NCBI GenBank assembly: GCA_031772625.1
Contig: CM062813.1
Coordinates: forward strand, 697,758,420-697,822,419
Source: Pinus tabuliformis
Lineage: Eukaryota > Streptophyta > Pinopsida > Pinales > Pinaceae
Direction of reading: 5' to 3'
Length of the DNA: 64,000 bases
Positions within the stretch are counted from its first letter, which is position 1, and each line of letters starts with the position of its first letter. Of the stretch, positions 10,396 through 22,000 are shown in pieces. Position numbers and translations under genes: made by a program. The notes beneath the pieces are model-generated. The model was given only the letters and a program-made list of their open reading frames with translations, was not told the origin of the DNA and did not search any database.

Positions 10396-13300
10396 TGTTA
10401 CCACTCAAACTAGCAAGGGTCCTAGGAGGGAATCCTAAAGGGACAATTGCTAGGTCAAGGGAAACAATGGAGCAATAGCCCACTGTCACCTCAGCTAAAG
10501 CTCCCTACTCTTTACGGACTTTCACCAATGGGAGGAGACCCAGTATGATAAGGATCACAAAGATGAATAGATCAAAGATAGGATGAAGGGTGATCCTAGA
10601 AGCCTATTCACAAGAGAGGCTCAAGATTGTGGCTTGCTTGTCTTGGAAGACAAGATGGAAGGCTCTCTAGGAAGGGCTTGGGGAGAATTTCAAGGGTTAG
10701 GTTTTGAGTATGTGTCTTATAAAGGAGATCCCTAAGCCCTAGAATTCTTGTGGAAACTTGGGTTCCAAGTGATCTTTGAAGAATTAACCTTGATAGTGCA
10801 TGGGACCACATGGGACCAAGTGGACCCGAGGTTAGGTCAAGAGGATAGGATTTAGCAACCAATGATATACTTGACCTAATTAGGGAGGGGAAAGGGATCA
10901 AGGAATGAATTTTCAATGAAAGGAAATGCAAGGATCCCAGTGAGGTTTCTAGCCTAAGGGAAACCAAGGGCAAGAATTGGTCTTCGAGCTAGGGCTTGCA
11001 TTATCTCAAGATTCCACCGTCGGAATCTCATGAAATTTGTAGGGTTTCTTGGGACACACCAACGCAGTTGTGGACCAAAAATCGAAGTATTTGGATGGCT
11101 AGATTGTGAGATAATTGATGCCCTAGGTGACCTATGCAAGCTAGGCCTAGAAAAAGAGGGGAAGGTGAAAGAAATAAGCTTTAAAGTGATCACCAAAGGA
11201 GGATCAATGCTTTGTCCTTTGGGAGAGATGGAGTCATGGAAGATTTAGAGTTTGGATTGATTTCTACTTGCCAAGGAGGCCTAAAAGACAACTTCATTGC
11301 GCATTAGGGTTCAATGGAAGTAGCTTCAAGGTCATTTATACTTTGTTCAACAATATTTGGTTACTTGTCAAGACAAGTATGTTTCTAGGAACATTCATTC
11401 ATTCAAACATGGCCCAATGATAATACAACACTATTTAGAGATTTAATTTCCACAATTTCGTTCCAAGAAAAGCAACAAATTAACCCTAGAATAGCGAAAA
11501 TCCCAATATCATGAATGCAACAAAATAAAGAATCAAAATAGCATTAACATAATACTTACATGTAAGAAGAATATATTAAATCACCAAGATATGCCAATCA
11601 TAGAAGCTCCAAGACAAAGAAGACTAACCAAACATCGAAATTCATCCATTGATCCAAAAAGTCTCATCCTCAAAAGATAATGAAAATCTCACATGAAGAT
11701 ATGATCCAATCCAAGTGATGATAAAAAGTGAATTTATCTAACTCCTATTTATACACTCACTAGGAGTTCGAATTACCTAATTGGGCTTACATTAGCCTCT
11801 AAAATAAAATAATGTGCAAATTAACTAACTTTTGGTGACAAGCCCACCAAACTAGCTTACAAATAAAATAATAAGCCTCTCAAGAGGTCAAATAATAATC
11901 TATGCATGTCGTAGGGCCTTCCAAGAGGCCTGATGTGGTCCATAAGTTCCATAATGACAAATAGGACCCTCAAAAGTGATGGACAAGGGGTTGGCCCCTT
12001 GTTCTCCAAACAATAAACCTGTGGGCTCCCAATGGGTGTAGGGGCACAATAGTAACCTCATGGGTCTCCAAATGAGTCGAAGATGCCTTTAGATCATCTG
12101 TAAGGGCTCTGATGATGGTGTAGGTGATGCCATATCATCCTACAAGTCCTGGGTCATTTGCCAAGTGCATGGTCAATTTGTGGGGCCGACTGGGCAAAGA
12201 TGAACTAGGTGCATCTTCCTCGTGTAATAGGTGAATCTCGAGCAATCTTTGAACATCCTCAGGGATCCATGGAGTGCTTTCTACTACTGTGGAGGCCCAT
12301 GGCTTTCAACGCACACCCTACATGTGCCAATGTAGCCCTCTAGAGGGTTAAGAACCCGTATAGGGAGACCAAACCCAAGATGGAGACCATCTGCAATCTT
12401 GCATAAGGTCCAATGCGTCCCCTAGCCTTTCAGTACAACTAGTCATTAGAGAAATTGAGTAAAAGAGCTTACCAACCATGGACCACAGGTGGGGACTTCA
12501 TAATGGCCAACGCTTCCATAATGGGCTTTGGCATTTGGTAATTTCTCCAAGCTCCAAATGGGGTTAACCAAGTATCCTATTACGTGGTTTCTACTTCTAA
12601 AGGGGATAATTTGTTCAAGGTACGTTCTTTAAAAGGCGTTGGTATGTGATAGAGAGGTGAATGAAATAGGGGATGAGAAGGGGCAACCTTGGGCCACATG
12701 CTGGGGTACAAGGGTAGCTAGCAAAAGGGAAGCCCACACTTGGGTCTATAATTTATAGGAGGGAGCAATCGTTGTACATGAGGTGCCCTGACCTTGATAT
12801 TTCCACCCTTCTTTATATGCATTTTTCCTTTTTATGATTTTTTTTGATTAACTGCTCGGGGCTCAAGGGGTAAGAGTATGATGTGTGAGATATAGTAGTG
12901 GATGCCCCCTTTTAAGGTAGGGCGGTTCATTGCCTACCGGGGGTTGGGACAATCATGGGTTCCTATATGATGAAGGAGGCTTATAGAACCTGTAGGAACT
13001 AGGGTGATGGCCATGATGATGGAGTAGAGCTCATGTATTGGCTTTTTCCCACGTGCTAAATGTGTTTGTCACAGACATATTTTGCATTTTGTGGTACATT
13101 TTCCTATTGAATGTGGCCAATTATGTTTTTTTTTTAGCTGCATCAACCTTCGGCGCATCATTCCAGGCCTGACCCAAGGTGTGGGCAAAGGGAAGAGGAG
13201 AACTAGCCCTATATGGACCCGGTGGAGGAATGTGGACCCAAGTGGGAGAAATGATGAATGGGTTAATAATAAGTGGAAAGTGGGGTAATATATGTGGATG

Positions 13301-13735
13301 GGGAAGCGGGACCACGCAACCAAAATTAGGGTTTCCTGTGAAATACCATCCCTAAAGCCGAATGGTTTGTAAAAGAGATCCCATGGGACTAGATTCCAAG
13401 GTTAACATCCAAAAGGGGACTAGGGGACAAGAAAACATACCTAACCCATTCTTTCCATTGAATCCCCCCATTAATCCATGCCCATAAGTGTCCATGATAA
13501 GCAAACTACAATGCTCAATTACCAAATAGCAATGCATACCTTTAGGTTCAGAAGGCCCACCTTCAAACATACGGTCATGGTAGATGGATGAGGGAACACA
13601 TGGCTGGCTCAGGTGGCGGATAAATGGCACAATGAGCTAGCTGGTGGCTGCAAGGGGCTACTAGTTGCCAACTAAGGACCATATTAGAGAAAAAAATTTC
13701 TCCTAGGGATATCCCCCACAAAATGGTGGGCTACA
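10396..13735. mobile_element. 3.34-kb TG..CA unit with TSD GGTAC; giant solo LTR or non-coding LTR element
   Basis: The unit begins TGTTACCACTC and ends GTGGGCTACA. It is flanked by GGTAC at 10391-10395 and 13736-13740, and removal restores the copia reading context. I found no second copy of its start or end inside, no primer-binding site, and no recognisable Gag or Pol. The longest frames are short and unmatched. A TATA-like TATTTATA stretch is near 11745. The simplest reading is a solo LTR of a long-LTR gypsy element. A large LTR derivative with no coding region is the alternative. Confidence 0.72.
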
Positions 13736-13867
13736 GGTACCAAGGGTACTTAGGTGCCATGAGTACCATTGTACAATCTAAGCCATGGACGTTCGAAGAA
13801 GCCGTGAAGCACCAAGTCTGGAAGGATGCGATGAACGAGGAATATGAGTTGATCATGAAGAATGAAC

Positions 13868-15556
13868 CTTTCCCTTTTTTGTTTCTAATAACACTGTTCT
13901 AGTTTTCTCATAGTTGGGGCTCATTTATCCTTTTGGGGCTTCATTGATGGCCTTAACCATATCATGCCAATAGGGAGAGTGCAACACATTGAATGGTACA
14001 TGCAAGTTCAAAGAAATCGAACTATCTTTCCATCCACATCATCCCTCCCAGCAACATTCAGGAAATCCCCTACTATTCTTCTACTTCCAGAGTTTGTAGT
14101 GTTGATTTGGGGTAGCATCGAATGTGCTTTAGCCACGAAAATTGGTGGAGAGGCTAAAGCACATGAGATCTCCACGACCGACAAAAGGTTTGGGCAGAAT
14201 CTAATCCGTTTAGAAGATATTAAAATAATTAATATTTTTAATGGAGTCCCTAAGTCTAAACTTAGGGAAAATAAAATATTAATGTGAATTAATATAAAAC
14301 TGAGTTAGAATGGTCCAAAATTCATGGATCAAGCCAGATCTTATCTTAGCCGTTGATTAGGGATTTAATCTCGGCCATTGATGGACCAACGAGAAAAGTA
14401 TAAGAAGAGGCTTGAGGGTTAGTTGGAGAATACACTAAGGGAGACCAGTGAGTTCGATTTCTAGAGCGAGGTTAGCTGAGAAATTCGATCTAGTGGTCTG
14501 GAGAGCAACAGGAGGCAACAAGTATGAAGTAGAGAGTTGGGATCAACAACAAAAGACCAACGCAGAGGCAGGAGAGGCAGACGCTGAGCCAGCAGGAGAC
14601 TGCACAGTCACTAGAGGGCCTACGTGGGTGACGCAGAGAGGCCCAGGGCTGACGCAGACAAGCAGGGGCTGACGCAAAGTGTCTGGGAGCTACATAGAGG
14701 TCAGCCAGGGTGACGCTGGGATTGGGAGAAGTGTTGGAGAATTTTTCTCTCTGTTGGGTAAGCTAGTTTGGCACCCGGTTGTGCTGAAGAATTGCCGAAT
14801 AATAAAATCCTCCCTTCTGCACCAATTTTCCCAAATTGGGTTTTTGGGGGGACTGTTGTCCAAAATATCTGTGTCGATGTGTTGATTCTTGTGCATATGT
14901 TTGTTTCTGTATTATGGTGTGATATGTGCAACATAATTTATTTTAATGTTTATTGAAAGAATTTCATAAATAACTTATTGAAATAAGTAGGCAAAGTAAA
15001 TCAGATGTTGCAGTGATAGAATTTTCACATGCAGAAGTACCATGAGGAGATGAGCTACCGAATCTAGAGGTTGCACTTGATTTAGATTGAGATTTTTGTT
15101 TCTTGCTTTTTTTGTGTGCATCCTCCTCTATTTGGATTTATTCTCTTCTTTGTTCAGTTGAAACGTTTGGGCAAATTTGTATCCCCACGACACCCTTTTT
15201 GTCATCACTATCCAACACCCCACAAACATGCCTCCTCACACGGGTATATGAACCACTATATGGTTTTCCTCCATGACAACCATGAGGGCACAAAGACTTG
15301 TAGCTTCCACAACCCTTTCCCCCTTAAAGTTTGGTCACATAGTTCCACAAAGGTGTCAATGCAGCTTTCCCCTCTAGTGTTTCAATGTTCTCTTCAGGTT
15401 CATCCCCTTCCTCTTCAAACCCTTCCTCCTCATCATACATTGGGTCACTCATATGGGGACCACTATCCTCTTGTTCTTCTTCCCTCCTATTCCTACTCCC
15501 CCTTGTCATCATGAAAACCAAAAGTGGAATGATACATAGAAGCCAAACGAACACCA
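13868..15556 (-). pseudogene. hAT 3 transposase N-terminal part (BED finger, hydrophobic N-terminus)
   Basis: The start at 15556 gives MVFVWLLCIIPLLVFMM, a hydrophobic segment of about 16 residues. A basic SRNRR stretch, an acidic linker and TPLWNYVTKL follow. Next, in a broken frame, is a BED-like finger (CPHGCHGG, GSYTRVRRHVCG). Left of the solo LTR, at about 13900-14060, the frame encodes the conserved block before the catalytic domain (FNVL-SPYWHDMVKAINEAPKG), ending at a stop. The same arrangement, including the hydrophobic N-terminus, is present in hAT 1. The catalytic DDE region is absent. Confidence 0.78.
14100..15029 (+). mobile_element. Solo LTR (copia-like), 930 bp, TSD TGTAG/TGCAG
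   Basis: It starts TGTTGATTTGGGGTAGC and ends GAATTTTCACA. It is flanked by TGTAG (14095-14099) and TGCAG (15030-15034), one mismatch. The hAT 3 coding text is continuous across it once it is removed. It is the same family as 118-1048 in opposite orientation and of almost identical length. There is no primer-binding site or polypurine tract on either side. Confidence 0.83.
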
Positions 15557-15977
15557 TCTTGGAGTATGAATATATGTGGTGGACAACTTGCAATTAAATG
15601 AGCAAGAACAAAGAATGGGAAAGAGTAGGAGAGAGGAGAAAAAATACAAACAACAATGACAAAAAAATGAGGGAGTTTGGGGTTTGCACTTACCTCTTTA
15701 GCTCTTGTAGATGGAAGCCCTTCTTTACTCCTCCAAGCTCCTCCTCCTTCATTGCTCTCCTAGCTCCTCCTTCACTCCTGCAAGCTCTCCTCAAACCTCT
15801 CTTCTCCAAGCTCTCTTTTCCTCTCTTTCTCCTCTCTTCTCCAAGCTCTCCAAAAATACAAGAGCGAGGAAATGAAAGGGGGGAATGAGTTTTATTCCCG
15901 TCATTCTTTTCCCCAACCCAAGCTAAACAAACCCCCAACCACAATTAAGCAAAGAAAAAATAAAAAAAAATCAATTT

Positions 15978-16235
15978 AGTGGGCCCCCCCGTGGGATCGG
16001 TCGACGTCCCTCGGAACCGTGCAGGATCCACTTGGAGTCGACCCCGATCTGCGGCGGATCCATGGGGTGATCCAGCCCCAGAGTTGTGACTCGGACGTCC
16101 GGAACCGCAAACCAGGCTGGATAGTTCTGACAGACCGGGAATCATTTTTTCTGGCCCGATCTGCGGCCTGGATTTCCGAACCACAGTTTCGGGGCCGGAT
16201 CATCCACAGATCCGTACGGGCCTCGAATCCTGCTT
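15978..16235 (-). promoter_or_regulatory. Subterminal GATCC/GGATC-rich array of hAT 3
   Basis: Within about 260 bp of the hAT 3 terminus the short words GGATC, GATCC, GATCTGCGG and CGGATC recur many times in both orientations, in a locally GC-rich island. Dense subterminal repeats of a short word are known transposase-binding regions in hAT elements such as Ac and Tag1. The binding role here is inference. Confidence 0.55.
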
Positions 16236-16266
16236 TTGATTGGGGGGGAGGGTTCTTGCAACATTG

Positions 16267-16738
16267 GGCAATACTATTATAATTAGACTAATATCTCTCA
16301 AGGAAAAATCAATACACAATCAGCTTGATAACTGTTATACTCCCCTGTATCTAGTAGTCATATCTTTGTAGGGTATATACACATAAGGAAGCTCATTAGT
16401 GGTGATCATAGCTCATCCTAAAGTGAGGGAACAGGGTGCTAAGGTGACACTGATGACTTTTCCAAGTTTCATTTGTCCTTTCACCTAGTGAAGGCCTTGC
16501 ATGCAGGGTGGGAGATCAAGTGGCAACAGGCCCAAATCCCAATGCAGAGCCACTGCTCACAACTTATCTTCTCATGCACAACTCCTCTGAATTGCATCCT
16601 CATTTTCTTTTACATATTAGTATAGGACTTTCATATTTAAAAAAAATAAAGCAATTGCTAAGTCTAGTCTTGTATGATTTCCATCTAGTTGTCTTCTTTG
16701 CGAGGAAAATTTATGGTACTTTTCTTTCCATTTTTCAG
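16267..16738 (+). other. Intron sequence upstream of the first visible host exon
   Basis: No gene or mobile element is recognisable. The stretch ends with a pyrimidine-rich acceptor (TTTCCATTTTTCAG) at 16738. The 5' exons of the host gene were not found here, so they probably lie left of the window beyond the elements at 1-16266. Confidence 0.6.
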
Positions 16739-17974
16739 CTAAAGATTATGACTCCATGCATGCTGTTCGCTGGACCTATAGGAGTTGGATTTGGGTGCCT
16801 CAAGTGAGTATTAAATCAACCTTTCCAGGTTGTGCATATGGCCCTGATATAAAAATTTTGTTTTTGTTCATTATGTTTCCACTGAAGCTTTTCTAATTTG
16901 TTGTGATTTATGGTTTACAGTGCTGTGGGGATTTATGACATTCCCTCATTGAGCCCAGCACTTTCCAGTGGAGCAATTATCCTTGCTGTAAGACAATATT
17001 ATACAACATATGGCTGATGTTAGATTGCATTGGAGGATTTTTTTTCAAGGAAAGTCTTACAACCATATTATTGATACCGTATTGTCTCTGTTGACTGCAG
17101 ATTGTTTTATACTGTTCAATGTTTGGGTCTAATGCTGGTGCTTCACAGATGTCTTTATCTGGTAGGCATGCTAAACTGAATCAACTAATCTGATTCTAGC
17201 TACTCACTACTTTTAAAAGTGATGCTTGTCAAAAGCTACAGCTTTGAGCACCCACTCTCTTTCTCTTGTTTTTGCAAATCTATTATTAATATTCCTTAGC
17301 TTTTATGATTTTCATTGGTTACAAATTTTGGAGTTTGTTCCATGCGGACTTGTCACAATTCACTTAGATACAAGTCTAAGGACAAAAATTTCAGAACTTA
17401 TGAATTTAGATACTAGTTACAGGTGGAATTTTTCTTGCATGTGGGGCTTCTATAGGGGCACTGGCACAATGGTTAGTGCAGGTAGTGCTTTCTTATAAAT
17501 AGCTCTAATCCTGGCATTTCATTTGTAGAAAAGTTCCTGCTTTCTTTGGTTAGCTTTGTTGCATGTCCTGGGCATTGATTTTTCTTACATTGCAGCTATA
17601 TTTTTATAACTGGAAAATATAGGCCATTGCTCAGCAAAAGGCAGGTTTTAATATACTAAGGATTGGTTGGACAAATTATTTTGTGGATACAGATATGCGC
17701 AAGGTTTGTCTTTAAAAAATGTTTGCACTTTATTGTAATTGATATTTAGATTTGCACATCCATCAAGGTAGCAGTAGAGTTTTTATAACAGATTTAAAAT
17801 ATTACGGCAGTTGTATTGTCAATGGCATCTTTGTTGCTTAGGGTGTGTGGTTTTATTGGCAGTTTTTTGCAGTGATGCTACCTGCAACAGTTGGATCAGG
17901 CATGCTCCAAATTGCTACTTTTACAGATCTTTATTTCGCATCTTTTATTCCCGGTGCTGCTGCGAGTATCTCTT
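16739..17974 (+). CDS. MURJ: MurJ/MviN-like lipid II flippase, exons 1-6 of the visible part
   Basis: The exons are 16739-16803, 16921-16987, 17101-17161, 17423-17481, 17623-17703 and 17842-17974. All introns begin GT and end AG, and codons stay in frame across every junction. Recognisable MVF-family stretches are LKIMTPCMLFAGPIGVGFG, IPSLSPALSSGAIILA, GALAQWLVQA, QKAGFNILRIGW, then LPATVGSGMLQIATFTDLYFA and FIPGAAASIS. These match the cyanobacterial MurJ pattern (MTPCxLFxGLIGIGFGxLN, PATxGxGMLQIxxxTDLxFAS) better than DETOXIFICATION/MATE proteins. MurJ flips lipid II across the envelope; in plants the cyanobacterial-type copy would act in the plastid inner envelope. Both ends of the gene lie outside the window. 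Family assignment is from remembered motifs, not a search. Confidence 0.82.
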
Positions 17975-18129
17975 GTAAGTAACAACTGAGGCCTTTCAGT
18001 TTGTGTCTTTTATTTGAATTATGCTGGAAGCGAGAATTGCAAGAGGGAACAGGAAATTAGGATTTTGGTCTTGGTTGACTACATTTGTGTGTGTAAAACC
18101 AGGGGTATAACAAGAAACCCAATCCTGGA

Positions 18130-18649
18130 AAAAAAAATTAAAGAATCACACTGCTGTAACAACTCTGTTTAACAACCAAACTGGGGAGACTTAAAAAAGA
18201 AGTAATGACAGGCCAAATTTTGACACACACACACACATAGTAGATGGAACGAAGTTTGTAGTGAAATGCTTCAATCTTGATGGCAACAATGTTGACGAAA
18301 CCTTGATGGCCAAGGCCTGGATTGGAGAGCGTGGCTCGGTGCAGCAGTGAAACGGCTAGAGGATCGAACTGCTTTGATACCAAATGGATCGAGCAAAGTT
18401 CGTTCTTCAAGTTAAATACTCCAGAAGACTTGGAATATGTAAATCTCCATTGAGATACAAGAATATATATATTAAAATGTATGAATGATAATGATGATAC
18501 AAATGAGAGCGAGGGGCCTGCTTATATACTAGGTTCTGCCTTTTCATAGAAGGTCATGTCTCCTTAGACATGCCTCTTTGTTTAACTAATTATTAATTAA
18601 CTAATCATTATTACAATTATTTATATTTATATTATATTCGTAACAGTAG
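18130..18649 (-). mobile_element. Short LTR fragment with primer-binding site, minus strand
   Basis: The word GCTTTGATACCA near 18370-18381 is the reverse of TGGTATCAAAGC, a copia-type primer-binding site. To its right, 18382-18649 looks like a short LTR (about 270 bp) that on the minus strand starts TGTTACGAATAT and holds a TATA box TATATAAGCAGG. To its left, 18130-18381 would be the start of the internal region, with a weak frame of 90 codons at 18138-18410 and no recognised domain. A related copy in opposite orientation is at 45160-45400. Confidence 0.5.
18222..18237. repeat. (AC)n microsatellite
   Basis: An uninterrupted run of about eight AC units inside the short LTR element. Confidence 0.9.
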
Positions 18650-18659
18650 ATGTGAATGC

Positions 18660-19097
18660 TTGATGATCTCATTCATAGTACATTAGAAGAGATCATTTTG
18701 AACCAGACACCTTAGCCAAAACTTGAAAAATGCAGCTGAGAGTTTGAGTTGTTTCAGAACTACCAAATCTTGTTGTATTTACTTCATTGTTGCCTTTTAT
18801 AAGTTTATCTTGATGTATATTAGTCAAGACACACTAAGACGATCCTGATGTATTTTCATATTGAGCAATTTATAAAGCAGCTGATCTGATGTATTTTGAT
18901 ATTGAGCGATTTGATCCTGCTCGGTGATCTCATTCATAGTACAGAAGAGATCATTGTTTACCAGATAACTGTGCCAGAACCTGAAAAATGCAGCCAAAAG
19001 TTGTAGTTGTTTCAGAACTACAATCTCATTGTGTTCACTTCATAGTTGCCTTCTATAAGTTTAGTTCAATGTTTATAATTTGATGTATATTAGTCAG
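18660..19097 (+). repeat. Tandem duplication of about 260 bp in the host intron
   Basis: Text starting GATCTCATTCATAGTAC near 18665 recurs near 18925, with the same downstream order (GAAAAATGCAGC, GTTTCAGAACTAC, GATGTATATTAGTCA). The second copy is cut at 19097 by the gypsy element and resumes at 28235 (GTCAGGACACAC, then ATCTTGATGTATTTTGAT), parallel to the first copy's AAGACACAC and CCTGATGTATTTTCAT. The duplication therefore predates the gypsy insertion. Confidence 0.75.
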
Positions 19098-22000
19098 TGT
19101 TGTCGCGCAGATTGACACGACAACGCTCAGACCGGGGGCTGTCACTCTGATCCCCGATTCCTCCGTTTAAGCCTGTCTCCCGCGGCTAAGGGGGGTAGTC
19201 CCTGTGAGATGATGAGACCAACTGTCGACCAGCTGGTTGGGAGACACGAGACACGATAAGATAAGCACTAGATGGATTTGATTAACTTAGCAGACCAGTG
19301 CCTTAAGAGATTGTGGTTAAAACGATTACTTGTTAAATGATATAAAAATGTGGACCATGAACAGCAATCATCTATCATCAGCTAAATCACAATGCTCTTA
19401 AAATGACCAAAACGATATCCAGCAACTGAAAATTTTGAACAGATGAAAGCCTTAAACCACCACGAAGAATCATGAATTGTTAACTAGATATCATATTCGC
19501 ATCTTGAATTGAAAATTTTAGATCTCAGCATGAAAGATGATAAATCCCGAAAATGACTGGATCTGGCAAAACTAATTTTCGACAAAATTTTCTATATTTT
19601 TCAAGATTTTAAAAGAAAATGCAATTTTAAAACTAAATCTAAACTAAAACCCTAAAATATTATACAAAAAACATAAATCTAAAAAAAAAAAAAAACTAAA
19701 TAAAATCTCTTTTTTTTTTTTTTAATTTTTATCTTTTTATATATCTAAAATAAAAATAAAAATTAAAATCTAATAAGTTAAATCTAAAACAGTAACATAA
19801 AATCTATTTTAAGTAAAAGCTAAAAAATGAAATCTAGACATTAATCTATCACTAAACTATATAAAAAAAATAAAACTAACCCTAAATTTTTAAATAAAAA
19901 CTTTTTATTATTTTATATATATATATATATATTTTTTTTTTAAAACAAAAATAAAACAAAAATTAAAATCTAATTAAAGTTAAATCTAAAAAAATTAAAA
20001 TCTATTCTAAAAATCTAAAAAATTAACTATACAAAAAGATAAACCTAAGTTTAAAAACTAAATAAAATCTTTTTTATTTTTTATTTTCATATAATAAAAG
20101 TCTATAAAAAACAAAACAATTAAAATCTAAAAATTAAACCAAAGTCTAACTAAACTAAAAATTTAATTAAAATCTAAAGTAAATCCTACGAAAAGCTAAA
20201 TCTAAACATTAAAAAATAAAACAAACTATATAAATTTAAAAAAAATCTACGTTAAAAGGGAAACCGCAATTTTATTTTCATAATACATTTTTAAAAGAAA
20301 CGAAATCAAAAAACAAAATCTAACCAAAAACTAAAGTTAAAATCTTAAAAATCAAAGTATGATACGACTTTTGCCTACGCTAAAAAAAATTAAAACGCAT
20401 TGAAATTTCTTTTTTTTTTTTTTGATTTTATTTTATGTAATATACTACCATATGCTAATGCTAACATAACCAATCAAAGGAAAAACGTGCTTTCGTTTCA
20501 CTGCTTGTAGGATTGACGGCGGAAACTTTAACCCTTAACCACGCAGAAACTCAAATATGCACAATGGAAATTCGATTTACCTGTCACCGCGCACGTGAAA
20601 GATCTACGCATACATACCTCGCCTAGACGGATATTCACGCTGAGGCAACTGACGTTTTCATGCGTTGAGCCTATGTATCTATTCACCATCGTTTTGAAGC
20701 CTCCAGCGACCGAAATCACCACTGATGAAAGCAACGAAACATTGGCTCAACAAAACACGATTTCCTGGGCGTTTTTTGAGTGTGAACGCAGCAAAAAAAA
20801 TTCGGCTTGGTGCACAGTCGACGGCAGACGCAGGCTAAGTCACCAGACGGCAGTGCTTGGCAACTTCGATTTCAGGCGTATGATGGCTTTAACACGTGAT
20901 GCCGGCAAAATCGTAGATTCAAAAAACCGCTTCAGAGATTACCAGGCTTTTGATTCAAAAAAAATTTCACGCTGCTATTTAAAATTTGCCAATGAAGGGA
21001 AACGATTTTGCTTTCGGATGGGTGTGGGAAAATGGCAGGCCGCTGAGGTAAATAGGAGTGAGACTGCATTGAAGAGCAGCGAGCACAGGGTATATTATGC
21101 GTGAACAGGCAAGCCGACTGCCCAGAAAACAGTGAAGCTCCTCACAAATTTATATTTCGTAATCCCCTGAAGAAAAACCCCATACCTGCAATTACAAGGG
21201 AACAAAACCATAAAGAAACCTGTGTATAAAGCAAAATTTTGAAACCCTAATGAAAAAAAATTTGAAACTCTAGAACAGCTGATTAATTTACAAATTTTTG
21301 GCCCCCTTAACAGCGAGATTTAGCAGTAAGCACAGAAAATATTTTAAGAATAAAAATTTGAGGTTTTCACTGTGAAAAACTTCAGAAAATATCTCATGAA
21401 AATCAGATAAATAAACCGAATGATAGACCCAGGATCAAATCCAACTGGGCTCAGCAAAAAATGCTTGCGGGAGTTGGCTGGTTCAGCCGAGAACTTCTCC
21501 GAACGCCCACAAAATTCCTTCAGAAAATGTTTTCTGCACAGCTCAAAACAATTGTCAATAAAGAGGGCAAAAATGCTGCTAGATCTCAGGAAGTAATGGA
21601 GATACCTGCCATTACTTCAGAAACCCTAACAGCACCCAAACCCTAGCAAGTGAACAAGATACCTGTGCTCACAATACTCTACAAAAAGCTATTATTAACA
21701 GCTGAAAATAAAATATGCAGAAAGTAAAACAATCTCACAGCATTTTAGGAGAGTAACACCAGCAAGATATGGACCCCAAAGTCTTCCTTTATTAACCAGA
21801 AACAGATTTACAAGAGAGCTTCTTCAGTCTTAGACTCACAGATCCAATGATCTGAAAATGACTCCTAGCACCCTATTTAAAGGAAATGATCCAACGGCTA
21901 GTTCGAGTGATCCATGTAGAAATGATCTCGACCGTTGATGAGGATCAAGACATCTCTTGATCTCATCCGTCGATTTATTCACTTAAAATATTATTATTTT

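Larger units (their letters stand above)
6831..13867 (+). mobile_element. Ty1/copia element 2, plus strand, degenerate and interrupted
   Basis: The order on the + strand is LTR, primer-binding site, gag, protease, integrase and the first part of RT. The coding region is interrupted at 10396-13735 by a TG..CA unit flanked by GGTAC. It resumes at 13741 with RT-leader text (WTFEEAVKHQVWKDAMNEEY in concept) and is cut off at about 13867, where hAT 3 begins. No 3' LTR is present. Both the protease Asp and the second integrase Asp are mutated, so the copy is long dead. Confidence 0.85.
13868..16266 (-). mobile_element. hAT 3 fragment (5' half), interrupted by a solo LTR
   Basis: The minus-strand 5' end is at 16266 with terminus CAATGTTGCAAGAACC, matching the CAGTGTTGCGGG and CAATGTTAC ends of hAT 1. 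Behind it is a GC-rich subterminal zone (about 15978-16235). Then come a purine-rich 5' UTR, a short intron (15587-15693) and the transposase N-terminus. The 14100-15029 solo LTR splits the coding region, which resumes at 14099 and is cut near 13868. The other end of the hAT is missing. Confidence 0.82.

Noticed and set aside
11030..11248. 72-codon frame inside the 3.34-kb TG..CA unit
   Set aside because: Short, with no recognised motif, inside a unit that otherwise lacks coding signals.
16508..16807. 99-codon + strand frame read as a single unspliced gene
   Set aside because: Only its last part (16739-16803) matches the MurJ family. The upstream part ends in a clear pyrimidine-rich acceptor and does not resemble the family, so the frame is an exon plus intron read-through.
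16739..17974. Host gene as a DETOXIFICATION/MATE transporter
   Set aside because: MATE and MurJ are in the same superfamily, but the stretches MTPCMLF..GIGFG-like, PATVGSGMLQI and YANLL are characteristic of MurJ/MviN and not of plant DETOXIFICATION proteins.
19600..20440. Possible telomere-like or satellite array
   Set aside because: The words are AAATCTAAA-like and irregular. The plant telomere unit TTTAGGG is not repeated and there is no constant period.
20595..21104. 169-codon frame (and 211-codon version at 26173-26808) in the gypsy LTRs
   Set aside because: It appears twice only because the LTRs are copies of each other. Its end differs between copies through indels, it has no recognisable domain, and it runs against the element's transcription direction.
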